A DNA stretch of 64,000 nt. Origin: Nitrospira sp. (lineage in GTDB: Bacteria > Nitrospirota > Nitrospiria > Nitrospirales > Nitrospiraceae). Positions 8,256 to 18,499 of the stretch are shown one piece after another (positions within the stretch are counted from its first letter, which is position 1; the number at the start of each line of letters is the position of its first letter). Location of the stretch: the NCBI GenBank assembly GCA_029194665.1, contig JARFXO010000002.1:248001-312000 (forward strand), written 5' to 3'. The position numbers were made by a program, and so were the translations under genes. A model generated the notes under the pieces. The model made no database searches. It was given only the letters and a program-made list of their open reading frames with translations, and was not told where the DNA came from.

Positions 8256-11020
8256 CGTCTCTTGCGGCGTGAGGTCGACGGCTTGCGTTCCGTCCGAGCC
8301 TTTTTCCCCGCCGGTTTCGCACTCGATTCCGCGATGGCTGCCTGCGCCGCCGCCAACCTCGCGATCGCCACGCGGAAGGGGGAACAGCTGACGTAATCCA
8401 ATCCCAATTGATGACAGAACTCGACGGAGCTGGGATCGCCGCCATGTTCGCCGCAAATGCCGAGCTTGAGCTCAGACCTTGTCTTGCGCCCGCCTTCGAT
8501 CGCCTGTTTCATCAGTAAACCGACGCCTTCGCGGTCGAGCACGGCAAAGGGATCCGAGTCCATGATCTTCTCGGTCTTATAGAAATCGATGAACTTGGCC
8601 GCATCGTCGCGTGAAAAGCCGAACGTCGTCTGAGTCAGGTCGTTGGTCCCGAACGAGAAGAACTCCGCCTCCTGCGCAACCCGATCGGCCGTCACCGCCG
8701 CGCGCGGCAACTCGATCATCGTGCCGACCAGGTAACTCAACTTGACGCCATACCGCTTCATCGTCTCCTGGGCGACTTCTTTCACGAGATCTTTCTGCGA
8801 CTTCATTTCGGAGACCATGCCGACGAGCGGGATCATAATCTCCGGCACGATCTTCTTGCCTTCCTTCGCCAATTCGCAGGCCGCCTCCATGATCGCCCTC
8901 GCCTGCATTCGGGTGATTTCCGGCATCGTGATGCCCAACCGACAGCCACGAAGACCCAGCATGGGGTTGAATTCATGAAGTTCTTCCACTCGGGCCAGCA
9001 AACGGCGCTTCTCCTCGAGATTGGCCTCGTCATTCTCGGTCAATTCCAGCTGCGCAATCTCCACCATCAATTCTTCGCGCTTGGGCAAAAACTCGTGGAG
9101 CGGCGGATCAAGCAGACGAATCGTGACCGGATATCCCTGCATCTCCCGATAGAGCCCGACAAAATCTTGTTTCTGCAGCGGCAGAAGTTGCTCCAAGTAC
9201 TTCTCGCGTTCTTCCTTCGTCCGCGCCAGAATCATCTTCTGCATGATCGGAATACGATCTTCGGCGAAGAACATGTGTTCGGTCCGACAGAGACCGATAC
9301 CTTCCGCTCCGAATCCTCTCGCAATTCTAGCCTGGTCCGGCACGTCGGCGTTGGCCCGGACACGCAACCGGCGTACGCTGTCCGCCCACGAGAGTAACGT
9401 CGCGAACAGCTGATACTTCGGCGACTGCTTGGCATCCAGCTTCCCTTGCACCACTTGAATGATTTCCGACTCCACCACCGGCACATCGCCGTCGTAGACG
9501 TTCCCCGTCGACCCGTTGACGGAGATATAGTCCCCTTCGCGAAACACCTTCGAGCCGATCCGCACCGATTGAGCGTCGATCACTTGCACCGCGTCGCAGC
9601 CGGCCACGCAGACTTTGCCCATCTGCCGGGCGACCACCGCCGCATGCGACGTCATCCCGCCGCGTGCGGTCAAAAATCCGGTCGCCGCGTTCATGCCGTG
9701 AATATCATCCGGGCTGGTTTCCTCGCGGACCAGCACGACACGTTGACCTGCTGCTTTCATCTCGACCGCGCGGTCCGGCGTCAACGCGATTTTGCCTGCT
9801 GCCGCACCGGGACCGGCCGGCAACCCTTTGCCCAGCGGAGTCTGGCTGGATTCCACCGTTGAGTCGAAGATGGGATAGAGATACTGTGCCAGCTGATCGG
9901 GGCTGACGCGCTGCACCGCTTCGCGCTTCGTGATCAGTCCTGCTTTCACCATTTCGACGGCGATACGGACCGCCGATATGCCGGTCCGTTTCCCGACGCG
10001 GGTTTGCAGCATGTAGAGCTTGCCCTCCTGAATCGTAAATTCCAGGTCGAGCATGTCTCGGTAATGTTTTTCAAGCTTCTTATACGTGTGTTCAAGATCC
10101 TTGTAGGCAGCCGGAACGTTCTTGGCGAGTGCGCTGACCGGCAGAGGCGTTCTGATGCCGGCCACGACGTCTTCACCCTGCGCATTCATCAGACATTCGC
10201 CGAAGAATTTATGCTCGCCGGTATTCGGATCGCGGGTGAACGCCACGCCGGTCCCGCTGGTGTCGCCCATGTTGCCGAACACCATCGCCACCACGTTGAC
10301 GGCGGTGCCCCAATGGTCCGGAATGCCGTTCAGCCGCCGATAGGTAATGGCGCGCGCGCCGTTCCACGACGAGAACACCGCGTTGATCGCCATCCGCAGC
10401 TGCTCATTTGGATCGTCCGGAAAATCCTTCCCCGTTTCCTCCTTCACTAACGACTTGAATCGTCCGACAAGGTCTCGCAAGGCCCGCCCATCCAATTGTG
10501 TCTCGTGGGCCACCCCCATTTCTTCTTTCTTGTGGTTCAGAATGGCTTCAAAGTGTTCGCGAGGCACCCCCATGACGATGCTGCCGAACATCGTGACGAA
10601 ACGGCGATAGCTATCCTGGGCGAACCGCTCATTCTTCGTCTTGGCGGCAAGCCCCTCGACCGTCTTCAGCGTGAGGCCCACATTCAGTACCGTGTCCATC
10701 ATGCCGGGCATCGATGCGCGGGCGCCGGATCGCACGGACACCAGCAACGGCTTCTCAGGATCGCCGAACCCCATCCCCATCGACCGCTCCACGCGCTTCA
10801 GCGCAGCTAACGTCGCCTCCCACATCCCGGATGGATATTTCTTGCCCTGTTTGTAGTATTCGATGCAGGCTTCGGTGGTGATCGTGAAGCCCGGCGGGAC
10901 TGAGATACCCAAATTGGTCATCTCGGCCAATCCCGCGCCCTTTCCGCCGAGCAGTTCCTTCATGTTCGACGTGCCCTCGGCTTTGCCGTCGCCGAAATAG
11001 TAGACATATTTCTTTGCCAC
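8252..11020 (-). CDS. ppdK: Pyruvate, phosphate dikinase
   Basis: Interconverts pyruvate, ATP and phosphate with phosphoenolpyruvate, AMP and pyrophosphate; a key step for gluconeogenesis in autotrophs using reductive carbon fixation. The ATP-grasp domain starts YVYYFGDG and contains GGKGAGLAEM; the swivelling phosphohistidine is in GGMTSHAAVVARQMGK; the PEP-binding barrel ends with LGICGEHGGDP carrying the catalytic cysteine. The GTG at 11020 has GGAAGGAG upstream and gives 922 residues, against the usual ~870-900. The surplus is a lysine/arginine-rich C-terminal tail (AGKKARTERKPSTSRRKRR). The end overlaps ribD by four bases. An upstream extension of the frame is not supported by a binding site. 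Confidence 0.97.
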   Translation of the reverse strand: MAKKYVYYFGDGKAEGTSNMKELLGGKGAGLAEMTNLGISVPPGFTITTEACIEYYKQGKKYPSGMWEATLAALKRVERSMGMGFGDPEKPLLVSVRSGARASMPGMMDTVLNVGLTLKTVEGLAAKTKNERFAQDSYRRFVTMFGSIVMGVPREHFEAILNHKKEEMGVAHETQLDGRALRDLVGRFKSLVKEETGKDFPDDPNEQLRMAINAVFSSWNGARAITYRRLNGIPDHWGTAVNVVAMVFGNMGDTSGTGVAFTRDPNTGEHKFFGECLMNAQGEDVVAGIRTPLPVSALAKNVPAAYKDLEHTYKKLEKHYRDMLDLEFTIQEGKLYMLQTRVGKRTGISAVRIAVEMVKAGLITKREAVQRVSPDQLAQYLYPIFDSTVESSQTPLGKGLPAGPGAAAGKIALTPDRAVEMKAAGQRVVLVREETSPDDIHGMNAATGFLTARGGMTSHAAVVARQMGKVCVAGCDAVQVIDAQSVRIGSKVFREGDYISVNGSTGNVYDGDVPVVESEIIQVVQGKLDAKQSPKYQLFATLLSWADSVRRLRVRANADVPDQARIARGFGAEGIGLCRTEHMFFAEDRIPIMQKMILARTKEEREKYLEQLLPLQKQDFVGLYREMQGYPVTIRLLDPPLHEFLPKREELMVEIAQLELTENDEANLEEKRRLLARVEELHEFNPMLGLRGCRLGITMPEITRMQARAIMEAACELAKEGKKIVPEIMIPLVGMVSEMKSQKDLVKEVAQETMKRYGVKLSYLVGTMIELPRAAVTADRVAQEAEFFSFGTNDLTQTTFGFSRDDAAKFIDFYKTEKIMDSDPFAVLDREGVGLLMKQAIEGGRKTRSELKLGICGEHGGDPSSVEFCHQLGLDYVSCSPFRVAIARLAAAQAAIAESSAKPAGKKARTERKPSTSRRKRR

Positions 11021-11049
11021 GTGATGTCTCCTTCCAGGAAGAGTACGGA

Positions 11050-11541
11050 TCAATGAGCGGGCGACGCGCGACGACCCTCGGTTGATTCCAGACGAAGCCG
11101 ATAGCGGTTCACCAAGAACCACTTCGCCCTTACGCCACCGACGATAATGACGGTGACGAACAAGATCAGCATCAACAATCGGTAATCAGCTTGAATACCC
11201 TGATCGACGTAATACTGGCCGTCAAGTCCCTTCTTGAGCTTCGTGTCCGGCTGCAGATAATGAGGTTTCCCGCTCGGGTCGGAGAGAATAAGCCATTCCG
11301 AGCAGAGCCGAACCGGTTCGTTCATGCCAGGGAATGACTGCCACGTCAGTCGAAGACACACGTCCTGTTTTGCGTTGAACAGCTCAGGTGTCTTCACCAA
11401 GTCATCCAAATTGATGCCGCTGAGTCTAAGCCCGAGGAGGAGGATGGCATTGCAGAGCACCATCAAGGTCAGCGAGACGCCAAGAGAAAATCGTCGGATC
11501 TTGTCCGCCCGACGGCCTACGTCCGTCCTCGGCTGATCCAT
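11050..11541 (-). CDS. Two-pass membrane protein of unknown function
   Basis: A 163-residue protein with one hydrophobic segment near residues 19-41 (LGVSLTLMVLCNAILLLGL) and another near 121-137 (LLMLILFVTVIIVGGV). Between them is a ~75-residue region with two cysteines (DVCLRLTWQSF, VRLCSEWLI) that should face the periplasm, where they could form a disulphide. I do not recognise the family. It lies between glyS (62 bp away) and ppdK (29 bp) in the same orientation, so it is probably co-transcribed with both. Confidence 0.7.
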   Translation of the reverse strand: MDQPRTDVGRRADKIRRFSLGVSLTLMVLCNAILLLGLRLSGINLDDLVKTPELFNAKQDVCLRLTWQSFPGMNEPVRLCSEWLILSDPSGKPHYLQPDTKLKKGLDGQYYVDQGIQADYRLLMLILFVTVIIVGGVRAKWFLVNRYRLRLESTEGRRASPAH

Positions 11542-11603
11542 GGCCGCTCCAGTCTTGTTTCACGTCTCGACGACAGGATGCCTGTCACTCAGTCCGATTT
11601 GAT

Positions 11604-13766
11604 CTACCGTACTTGTACCACAATCTGTGAAAAATCTGCGAACCTCCCGAAGAAACCATCCGCCACATGTCTCAGCAACGAAAGCCGATTATGACGCAAG
11701 GCAGAATCCTCGACATTGACCATCACCGACTCAAAAAACCGATCGATGGACGGCTTCAACTGAACTAAACAATCAAGCGCGTCCTTATACTGACGCTGCT
11801 CGATCAGCCTGTCGTACCTTTCTTCCATTGATTGCAATCGCGTATGGAGTTCGCGCTCCGCGTCATCTTTGAACAACGATGAGTCCACCGCGGTCGGCTC
11901 CGACCTCCTCACTCCCTCTTTCCTTAAGATATTGTTCGCTCGATTGAACCCGACGATCAAGGGGTCAAATTCCGGAAGGGAAGCGGTGGTCTGTAGGACC
12001 TCCATTCGGCGAGCAAGATCGATCAAATCGCATTCGTTCGTGACGGACCCCGTGACAGCGTGCATCACATCATCCCGCAGGTTCTTCGTCGTTTTCATGT
12101 AGAACCGAAACCGCTCAATGATGAATCCAAACGGATCCTCTACGCTCGACGCTGCCGGTTTGACATCAGTCTCCAGGCCCTGCCTGACGCTCGTGAGCAT
12201 CCGACGCAGGTCTAATTTGATGGTGCCTTCAATCACGATTCGCACGACCGACAAAGCATGCCGCCTCAAGGCAAACGGATCCTCTGACCCCTTTGGGATG
12301 ATGCCGGCCTGAAAAAAAGCCACGATCGTATCGAGCCTGTCGGCTAGTCCCAGCACGAGCCCTTCGGTCGTTTCCGGCAAGGCCCCGTCCATCCCCCGCG
12401 GAACATACTGATCCCGGATGGCGTCGCAAACCTCGCGCTTCTCTCCATCGTGCTCCGCGTAATATCCTCCCATGATGCCTTGAAGCTCCGGAAATTCCCC
12501 CACAATGCCGGACAGCAGATCCGCTTTACAGAGTTGGGCTGCTCTCGCACAGGCCTCGATAGAATCCTGTGGAAGCGCCAGCGAGCCGGCAATGAGACGA
12601 GCAAGCTTGCAGACTCGTTCCGCCTTGTGAGCCATCGTGCCGAGCTTCTGATGGAACGTGACGCCGGCGAGTTTCTTCCCCCGTTCCTCCAACTTCACCT
12701 TACGGTCCTCGTCAAAAAAGAACTTCGCGTCGGCCAATCTCGCTGCCAGCACCCGTTCGTTCCCCGTCCGAATCAGCGACATATTTTGAGGTTCATTGTC
12801 GGCGATTGTGATGAAATGAGGCGCCAGCTTGCCGGACTGCTTGTCCCTGACCGAAAAGAATCCTTGATGGTGCTTCATCGACGTCATCAGGACTTCCGGT
12901 GGAACCGCCAAATACTCCGGTTTGAAGTTGCCTAGGAGGGCACAAGGCCACTCCGTGGTGTACACCGCTTGATCGAGCAGGGCATCATCTGCATTCAAAG
13001 CAACGCCCGCTTCGGCACAAAGACCGTCGATGTGTGTCTGAATCTTGGCTCGGCGTCGCTCAGGATCAACCATCACCCCTCGCCGTTCGAGTTCACGGCT
13101 ATAGGTCTTGAAATCCCTCACGATGATAGGTTTTCCGCCGCCCATCACGCGGTGACCGAACGTGCGATTGCCTGCCCGGATGCCGGCTATCTCCACCGGC
13201 ACGACACTTCCCCCGAAGAGCGCAACGATCCACCGTACGGGCCTGGCAAAACGTAGGCCCGTTTCGTTCCACTTCATGGCCTTGGGAAAAGAAATCTTTG
13301 CGACAAGGTGAGGCAGTAGTTCCGTAAGAAGGGTTGCGGTCTCCCGCCCCGCATCGTGCTTGACCGCGAAAAGATACTCGCCCTTCGGGGTTTCGCGAAG
13401 CTCCAAACTTTCCACTGCAACGCCCTGGCCCGTTGCGAACCCCATCGCTGCTCTAGTGGGTTGACCGGTCTGGTCGAATGCCACCATTCTCGATGGCCCC
13501 ATCGTTTCCTTGACAACCGCAGTTTGATGGGCAAGCAAATCGTCCACGACCAAGACGAGCCGTCGTGGTGTCCCATAGGTGTTGACGGACTTGAACGACA
13601 ATCGCGCATCCTGAAACATACGGTCGGCTGATTCTCGAAGGGCCGTGAGGGCCGGCGCGACAAATTCAAACGGCAGCTCCTCCATGCCGATCTCGAACAA
13701 GAACTCGGCGGTCGATTTGAGACTGCGGGGTTTTTGCCGAGGTTTCTTCACGAGCGTGCGTTTCAT
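11604..13766 (-). CDS. glyS: Glycyl-tRNA synthetase beta subunit
   Basis: Beta subunit of the heterotetrameric bacterial glycyl-tRNA synthetase; recognises tRNA and supports aminoacylation by the alpha subunit. The ATG at 13766 overlaps the glyQ stop (ATGA) and yields 720 residues, slightly above the usual ~690. After a basic leader ([18 protein letters not shown]) the conserved start [19 protein letters not shown] is seen. Further family landmarks are [20 protein letters not shown] and [20 protein letters not shown], followed by the [17 protein letters not shown]-like region and the C-terminal anticodon-binding domain. Coupling to glyQ is consistent with stoichiometric production. Confidence 0.96.
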   Translation of the reverse strand: MKRTLVKKPRQKPRSLKSTAEFLFEIGMEELPFEFVAPALTALRESADRMFQDARLSFKSVNTYGTPRRLVLVVDDLLAHQTAVVKETMGPSRMVAFDQTGQPTRAAMGFATGQGVAVESLELRETPKGEYLFAVKHDAGRETATLLTELLPHLVAKISFPKAMKWNETGLRFARPVRWIVALFGGSVVPVEIAGIRAGNRTFGHRVMGGGKPIIVRDFKTYSRELERRGVMVDPERRRAKIQTHIDGLCAEAGVALNADDALLDQAVYTTEWPCALLGNFKPEYLAVPPEVLMTSMKHHQGFFSVRDKQSGKLAPHFITIADNEPQNMSLIRTGNERVLAARLADAKFFFDEDRKVKLEERGKKLAGVTFHQKLGTMAHKAERVCKLARLIAGSLALPQDSIEACARAAQLCKADLLSGIVGEFPELQGIMGGYYAEHDGEKREVCDAIRDQYVPRGMDGALPETTEGLVLGLADRLDTIVAFFQAGIIPKGSEDPFALRRHALSVVRIVIEGTIKLDLRRMLTSVRQGLETDVKPAASSVEDPFGFIIERFRFYMKTTKNLRDDVMHAVTGSVTNECDLIDLARRMEVLQTTASLPEFDPLIVGFNRANNILRKEGVRRSEPTAVDSSLFKDDAERELHTRLQSMEERYDRLIEQRQYKDALDCLVQLKPSIDRFFESVMVNVEDSALRHNRLSLLRHVADGFFGRFADFSQIVVQVR

Positions 13767-14656
13767 CGATGCGTCACCTGCATCCTCATGAGCGGATGCC
13801 CCATCGAAGCCCGCTCCTCGATATAGCGCTCGGCACATTGCCTCGCCAGCGCCCGCACCCGCGCAATGTAACCGGTCCGTTCCGCGACACTGATGGCGCC
13901 GCGCGCATCCAAGAGATTGAACGCATGGGATGATTTGATGCAATAGTCGTAAGCGGGCAAGGTCAAGCGCTTGTCGGCCTGCGCGAGCAATCGTTTGCAC
14001 TCGGCTTCGTTTGCCTGGAACGCTTGCATGAGCATGCTGACGTCCGCTTCCTCGAAGTTGTACCGCGACCCCTGCACCTCAGTTTCATGGTGAATATCGC
14101 CATACTTGATCGAGTCCGTCCAGACCAGGTCGAACACGTTGTCCACCGCTTGCAGATACATGGCGATGCGCTCCGTGCCGTACGTGATTTCGCCCGTGAT
14201 CGGAGCCAGTTCAATCCCGCCGATCTCCTGAAAGTAGGTAAACTGGGTAATTTCCATTCCATCCAGACGCACCTCCCAGCCAAGTCCCCAGGCTCCCAGC
14301 GTCGGCGACTCCCAATCGTCTTGGATGAAGCGAATGTCGTGCTCCTTTGGATTGATTCCCAGCCGGGACAGACTCTCTAGATACAGCTCTTGGATATTGT
14401 CCGGTGCAGGCTTCAGCACGACTTGGTACTGATAATAGTGCTGGAGACGGTTGGGGTTTTCGCCATAGCGGCCATCAGTCGGACGGCGGCAGGGCTGCGC
14501 ATAGGCCGCCCGCCATGGTTCCGGTCCGAGTGATCGCAGGAACGTGGCCGGATGAAACGTGCCTGCACCCATTTCCACGTCATAGGGTTGATGAACGACA
14601 CAGCCTTGATCGGCCCAGAAACGATGGAGGGCGAGAATAAGGTCTTGAAAATTCAC
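13763..14656 (-). CDS. glyQ: Glycyl-tRNA synthetase alpha subunit
   Basis: Catalytic class II alpha subunit that activates glycine. The 297-residue length and the sequence are typical: N-terminal [56 protein letters not shown], and [19 protein letters not shown]. It is the first gene of the long minus-strand run ending at ribE, and a strong sigma70-like promoter lies just upstream. The stop overlaps the glyS start. Confidence 0.97.
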   Translation of the reverse strand: MNFQDLILALHRFWADQGCVVHQPYDVEMGAGTFHPATFLRSLGPEPWRAAYAQPCRRPTDGRYGENPNRLQHYYQYQVVLKPAPDNIQELYLESLSRLGINPKEHDIRFIQDDWESPTLGAWGLGWEVRLDGMEITQFTYFQEIGGIELAPITGEITYGTERIAMYLQAVDNVFDLVWTDSIKYGDIHHETEVQGSRYNFEEADVSMLMQAFQANEAECKRLLAQADKRLTLPAYDYCIKSSHAFNLLDARGAISVAERTGYIARVRALARQCAERYIEERASMGHPLMRMQVTHR

Positions 14657-14710
14657 GGAGATACAACCTGGTTGGGCAAAGAACGGATGTCTGCTCTGAA
14701 AACAAGCGCC

Positions 14711-14740
14711 AAGCTAGCAAGAATACTTTTCCCCTGTCAA
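14711..14740 (-). promoter_or_regulatory. Sigma70-like promoter upstream of glyQ
   Basis: On the minus strand TTGACA (14740-14735) and TAGCTT (14716-14711) are separated by 18 bases, about 55 bp before the glyQ start. The -35 box is a perfect match; the -10 box is moderate. Confidence 0.55.
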
Positions 14741-15092
14741 GAAACAAGCCCTCTAGATCAATGGCTTGGAGTCTGAAAATCGTTTCTCTTGTGGGCTAAC
14801 CACTGTGATAGGCATCATCTCACGAGCCAAAGACCTATCAACTGTATCCTTTCTGATCCACCTCGGTATCCAATCAGATACTACTTCGGCGTTTGCTGCG
14901 GGCATTCACTCATAATCTTCACAGATTTGAGGACTGTCTACGATACGCTCCTAGGCAAGCTACTTGCTCGTTGACTCTACGTACATGCGTCGGTACTCTC
15001 GCACTCAAGAACTCGCCTGGGGCTGAAGGCTTCGTTAGTTGAGCAGCGTCAGCGCTTGAACGATGCTCATAAGGACGCAGGAGGATATGGTT
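14741..15092. other. Intergenic region between divergent glyQ and cytochrome operon
   Basis: About 350 bp that must hold the promoter of the plus-strand peroxidase/cytochrome operon. Only the ribosome binding site GGAGGATATGGTT before the ATG at 15093 is clear. I see no tRNA, no convincing ORF and no strong hairpin here. Confidence 0.5.
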
Positions 15093-17525
15093 ATGCGATC
15101 GATACAGACTGTCATCACGCTCGTTCTTGCCCTTGCCTTATTCTTGGGGTATTCGGTCCTGAGGGATGCGCAGGCTATCGCCAGCGGCGGCAAGCCCACC
15201 GCTTCAGCATTTCACTATGGCAAACAGCTGACGGATGCCGAGTTGGTCGGAGCGGAGATTTGGTTCAATGCCACAGCCGGCAACGCTCGCTTCTTTACCT
15301 ACGTCTATCAACAACGGCTCGGCGTCATGATCGATTGGTATCGGGTGTTGCGAAGTGACGCACGAGACGCGCGTTTCCATCGGTGGGGTCTGATCAACGA
15401 TCCGGATTGTTGTAAGCCGGGCGATCCTCACTGTCCGGCCAAGAGCTATGACGAGACCTATGGTTTCGACTTTTGTCCGGGTGACGATGAACTGCTCAAG
15501 CATGTCGGGAAGACCGGTTACCGCGATCCTGCCTGCGACCTGGAGGACGTGCCGGTCGCCAAGGGTGACCCGCACGGTCAAAAAGATCTGCGGCAGTCGG
15601 CCTGCGACCTTGAATTCGGGACGTCGACCGGAGCACTTGGGTTACGCAAATTTCCAAATCCGAAGTTCGACAAGGTGAAATGGCTCAAAATTAACGGCGG
15701 ACATCTGGACTCGTGGGACGGCTATACGGCCAAAGTGGTGCCGCGCAAGGACCGTGAAGCGCCCGCCAAGAGTCACCTGGTCGACGGCTCGATCGAGCCG
15801 CCCTATCGTATCGGCATGTCCTGTGGTGCCTGTCATATTGCCTTCGATCCGATTCGCCCTCCCAAAGATCCGGTCCATCCGAAATGGGAGAATCTCTCCG
15901 GCACAGTCGGCAATCAGTACGGGCGATTCGCGCAGATCTTGGGATCGGGAATGGCGCCGAACACCATTGAGTACCAAATCTACGGGCATTCGCGCCCTGG
16001 TGCCGTCGATACCTCCGCGATTCCCAACGATCAGGTCAACAACGCCGGTACCATGAACGCCATCATCAACCTGGTCAAGCGACCGACGTTCGAAGAAGAC
16101 ATCATCAAGTGGCGCAAGACCAATCAGTGTCCGGCCGGCGGCGACGAGCGGACCTGTTGGTGCGAGCCGGGCAAGGACGGCAAGTGTTGGGAGCGGGGCC
16201 GCAAGAAAGAATTGGTCCATCACATCCTGAAAGGGGGAGAAGACAGCATCGGCGCGCTCGAAGCGATTCAGCGGGTGTACTTCAACATCGGCAGTTGCTC
16301 GGAGGAAGGGTGGGTCAATCATCTCACCGATATGCGGCAGCTCGATCCCACGATACGTGGATTCGGCCAGACGCCGTTCGACATCGGACAGGTGCGCCGG
16401 GACTGTCCGCAATTCCGTGCGATCGAAGACCGTTTAGGGGAAATTCTTCAGTTCTTGCTGACCGGAGCCCCGGCCGACCTGTACCAAGCCCGTGGGTTGA
16501 AGAACAACGATGCGCTCGTCGAACAGCTCAATAAGGAATTCGGGAAGGGCGCAGTTGAGCAGGGTCGCGTGATTTTCGCGAGCAAATGCGCCACGTGCCA
16601 TTCCAGCCAGAGCCCACCGTTCGAGAATCGAGATTTTCGAACGGTCTCCACAGATCCCAAAAATAATGGTATTCGCATCGATTGGCTCGGCAACGACAAG
16701 CTCATCCCCGTGAGTGAAGTCGGGACGAACCGCTCGCGATCCCTCCATTCCAATCACATGCAGGGCCGCGTCTGGGAAGAGTACGGCTCTGAAACCTTGC
16801 GGGCGAAGCCAGGCGATCCGCAGCTCAAGGAACCCTCAGACGGAGGACGGGGCTACTACCGAAATATCTCGCTGCTCAGCCTCTGGGCCTACGCTCCCTT
16901 CATGCACAACAACGCCGTGGGCCCCGAAGTCTGCGGTGGTCCATTGGACGAGCACTACTACTCATCCTATGTCGATAAAGATGGAAAACCGGTGGCCTCC
17001 CCTCCACCCTGTTGGATATTCGACCCCAGCGTGGAAGGACGATTCAAGCTCTACAAAGCGTCGATGAAAGAGTTACTCAACCCTTCTCAACGAATTCCAA
17101 AGGTGACAGGATTCAATCACGAGGTGACCATTCGGCTGTTCCCCAAGCTGGGTGACGGCAAACTGGAGCGTTACGTCGACACGGCCATTCGCTTCCCGCT
17201 CGGCACGCCGGCCGCGCGCATCGGAAACTTTCGTCACAAGGAGCTGGTGGAAGATCTCGTCACGGCGCGGGTGGACTTTGACAAGTTGAAGGCCAAGTAT
17301 GTCGGTCGCTACGGATCGGGAAAGGGTGAACAGATCGCCAAAACGATCCAAGAAAAGGGAACGGAGCTGCTCGCGAAACCGGGATCGATACTTGAGGCTG
17401 GAGCGGAATTGCGCGAGGTCTACAGCAACAGTCTCGCCGTCATCGAAAACGACGGGCACCGATTCGGCGAGGATCTCTCGGATAAAGAGAAGGATGCGCT
17501 GACCGCGTTCCTAGCGACGCTGTGA
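15093..17525 (+). CDS. Large diheme c-type cytochrome
   Basis: An exported 810-residue protein with signal peptide MRSIQTVITLVLALALFLGY through AQAIA. Two covalent haem sites are visible: CGACH at residue 244 (GMSCGACHIAFDP) and CATCH at residue 499 (ASKCATCHSSQSPPF). Several cysteines in a DCCKPGDPHCPAKSY segment and in CWCEPGKDGKCW could form disulphides or bind metal. The ATG at 15093 is favoured because GGAGG lies eight bases upstream; an in-frame ATG at 15063 lacks one. No close family is recognised beyond cytochrome c. It heads a plus-strand operon ending with a DyP peroxidase and a catalase-fold protein, so it may feed electrons to, or detoxify with, those enzymes. Confidence 0.85.
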   Translation: MRSIQTVITLVLALALFLGYSVLRDAQAIASGGKPTASAFHYGKQLTDAELVGAEIWFNATAGNARFFTYVYQQRLGVMIDWYRVLRSDARDARFHRWGLINDPDCCKPGDPHCPAKSYDETYGFDFCPGDDELLKHVGKTGYRDPACDLEDVPVAKGDPHGQKDLRQSACDLEFGTSTGALGLRKFPNPKFDKVKWLKINGGHLDSWDGYTAKVVPRKDREAPAKSHLVDGSIEPPYRIGMSCGACHIAFDPIRPPKDPVHPKWENLSGTVGNQYGRFAQILGSGMAPNTIEYQIYGHSRPGAVDTSAIPNDQVNNAGTMNAIINLVKRPTFEEDIIKWRKTNQCPAGGDERTCWCEPGKDGKCWERGRKKELVHHILKGGEDSIGALEAIQRVYFNIGSCSEEGWVNHLTDMRQLDPTIRGFGQTPFDIGQVRRDCPQFRAIEDRLGEILQFLLTGAPADLYQARGLKNNDALVEQLNKEFGKGAVEQGRVIFASKCATCHSSQSPPFENRDFRTVSTDPKNNGIRIDWLGNDKLIPVSEVGTNRSRSLHSNHMQGRVWEEYGSETLRAKPGDPQLKEPSDGGRGYYRNISLLSLWAYAPFMHNNAVGPEVCGGPLDEHYYSSYVDKDGKPVASPPPCWIFDPSVEGRFKLYKASMKELLNPSQRIPKVTGFNHEVTIRLFPKLGDGKLERYVDTAIRFPLGTPAARIGNFRHKELVEDLVTARVDFDKLKAKYVGRYGSGKGEQIAKTIQEKGTELLAKPGSILEAGAELREVYSNSLAVIENDGHRFGEDLSDKEKDALTAFLATL

Positions 17526-17555
17526 CGACATGAATCCTGAAAAGAGGTATTCACC

Positions 17556-18476
17556 ATGAGACACTTACGATGGTTAATAGTGCTGGGGTTGGCGGTGTGC
17601 GCATATGCCCTTTGGGAATACCTCAAAGATGAGCCTCCGCCACCCGTTCCCTATGCACAAAGCGGGGAGCGCTATTCAGACAAGGTCGACTTGGCTCGCC
17701 TGGAGCACGAGTCACCCCTCGCGCCGACCGATCTCATGAAGATCACGCCGGATAATCTCAAGGGCGCCACGCAGGAACAGGTCGATCAGATCTACGCCCG
17801 CTTGACCGCCGGCCCGATTCCGGACGGAGTCTACGATGGGCAAATGTTTTTCCCGAAGGGGTCGAGCGAACGAGCCCGCGTCGCCGAAATCGTCGGAGGA
17901 GGCATCAAAGGGTTCTTCGTCGATCTCAAGGCCGCCAAGCTCGAGCACATCGGTGAGTTCATCTGGAAAGGAAAGGTCTTCTATCGCAACGAAGGGGTGC
18001 TCCGAAATCGTATTGAGGATCTGCTTGCTCTGAAGCCGATCGTCGGTCCTGACGTTGAGAAAATCAAAAAGCTCGATGTGGACGGCAAGGATGCCTGGTT
18101 GCTGTTCCCCGCGAAGCTCTATTGCGGCCAGAGCCTGCTGGATGGACGCCGAGAATCTGTCATCATCGACTATGCCTTTACGGACGACCTACCTGGCTAC
18201 CGCGAGATGCCGGATGTGCTGGCCGGTCGGGAAGGATTGGAGATACGAGACGAAATTCGGATGATTCGTCCTGGATTTTATCTTGGGCGGGCCTACATCA
18301 AGAAAGTCTTTGCCTTGAACTTCACCCTCTACAGCAAGGCGGTGGCGGAGAAGGAATCTGCGTCGTTTGTCGGTTCCGGGACAGTCAACGAGGACTGTTG
18401 GATCGGCAATCAGCGCATGACGGCGATGGCCAACAAGGCGGGCAACCAACATGCCCGGTTAACGGAAACTCGTTGA
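17556..18476 (+). CDS. Membrane-anchored protein of unknown function in peroxidase operon
   Basis: 306 residues with a single N-terminal hydrophobic anchor or signal (LRWLIVLGLAVCAYALWEYL) followed by a large, probably periplasmic domain. Distinct segments are IPDGVYDGQMFFPKGSS, GKVFYRNEGVLRNRIEDLL and IIDYAFTDDLPGYREMPDVL, then RMIRPGFYLGRAYIKKVFAL. I do not recognise a family. A good ribosome binding site (AGAGG) precedes the ATG, 30 bp after the cytochrome stop, so it is the second gene of the operon. The conserved aromatic/acidic pattern suggests a small-molecule-binding beta-rich domain, but that is a guess. Confidence 0.75.
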   Translation: MRHLRWLIVLGLAVCAYALWEYLKDEPPPPVPYAQSGERYSDKVDLARLEHESPLAPTDLMKITPDNLKGATQEQVDQIYARLTAGPIPDGVYDGQMFFPKGSSERARVAEIVGGGIKGFFVDLKAAKLEHIGEFIWKGKVFYRNEGVLRNRIEDLLALKPIVGPDVEKIKKLDVDGKDAWLLFPAKLYCGQSLLDGRRESVIIDYAFTDDLPGYREMPDVLAGREGLEIRDEIRMIRPGFYLGRAYIKKVFALNFTLYSKAVAEKESASFVGSGTVNEDCWIGNQRMTAMANKAGNQHARLTETR

Positions 18477-18499
18477 ATGAAGATCTGATCGGTCACTAC

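Noticed and set aside
14657..15092. tRNA or riboswitch in the glyQ/cytochrome intergenic region
   Set aside because: No TPsiC-type GGTTCGAATCC block, no acceptor-stem pairing and no glycine-riboswitch-like core was seen; no tRNA was found anywhere in the window.
15642..16412. 256-codon minus-strand frame opposite the large cytochrome gene
   Set aside because: Overlaps the haem-binding part of the real gene and shows no features of its own.
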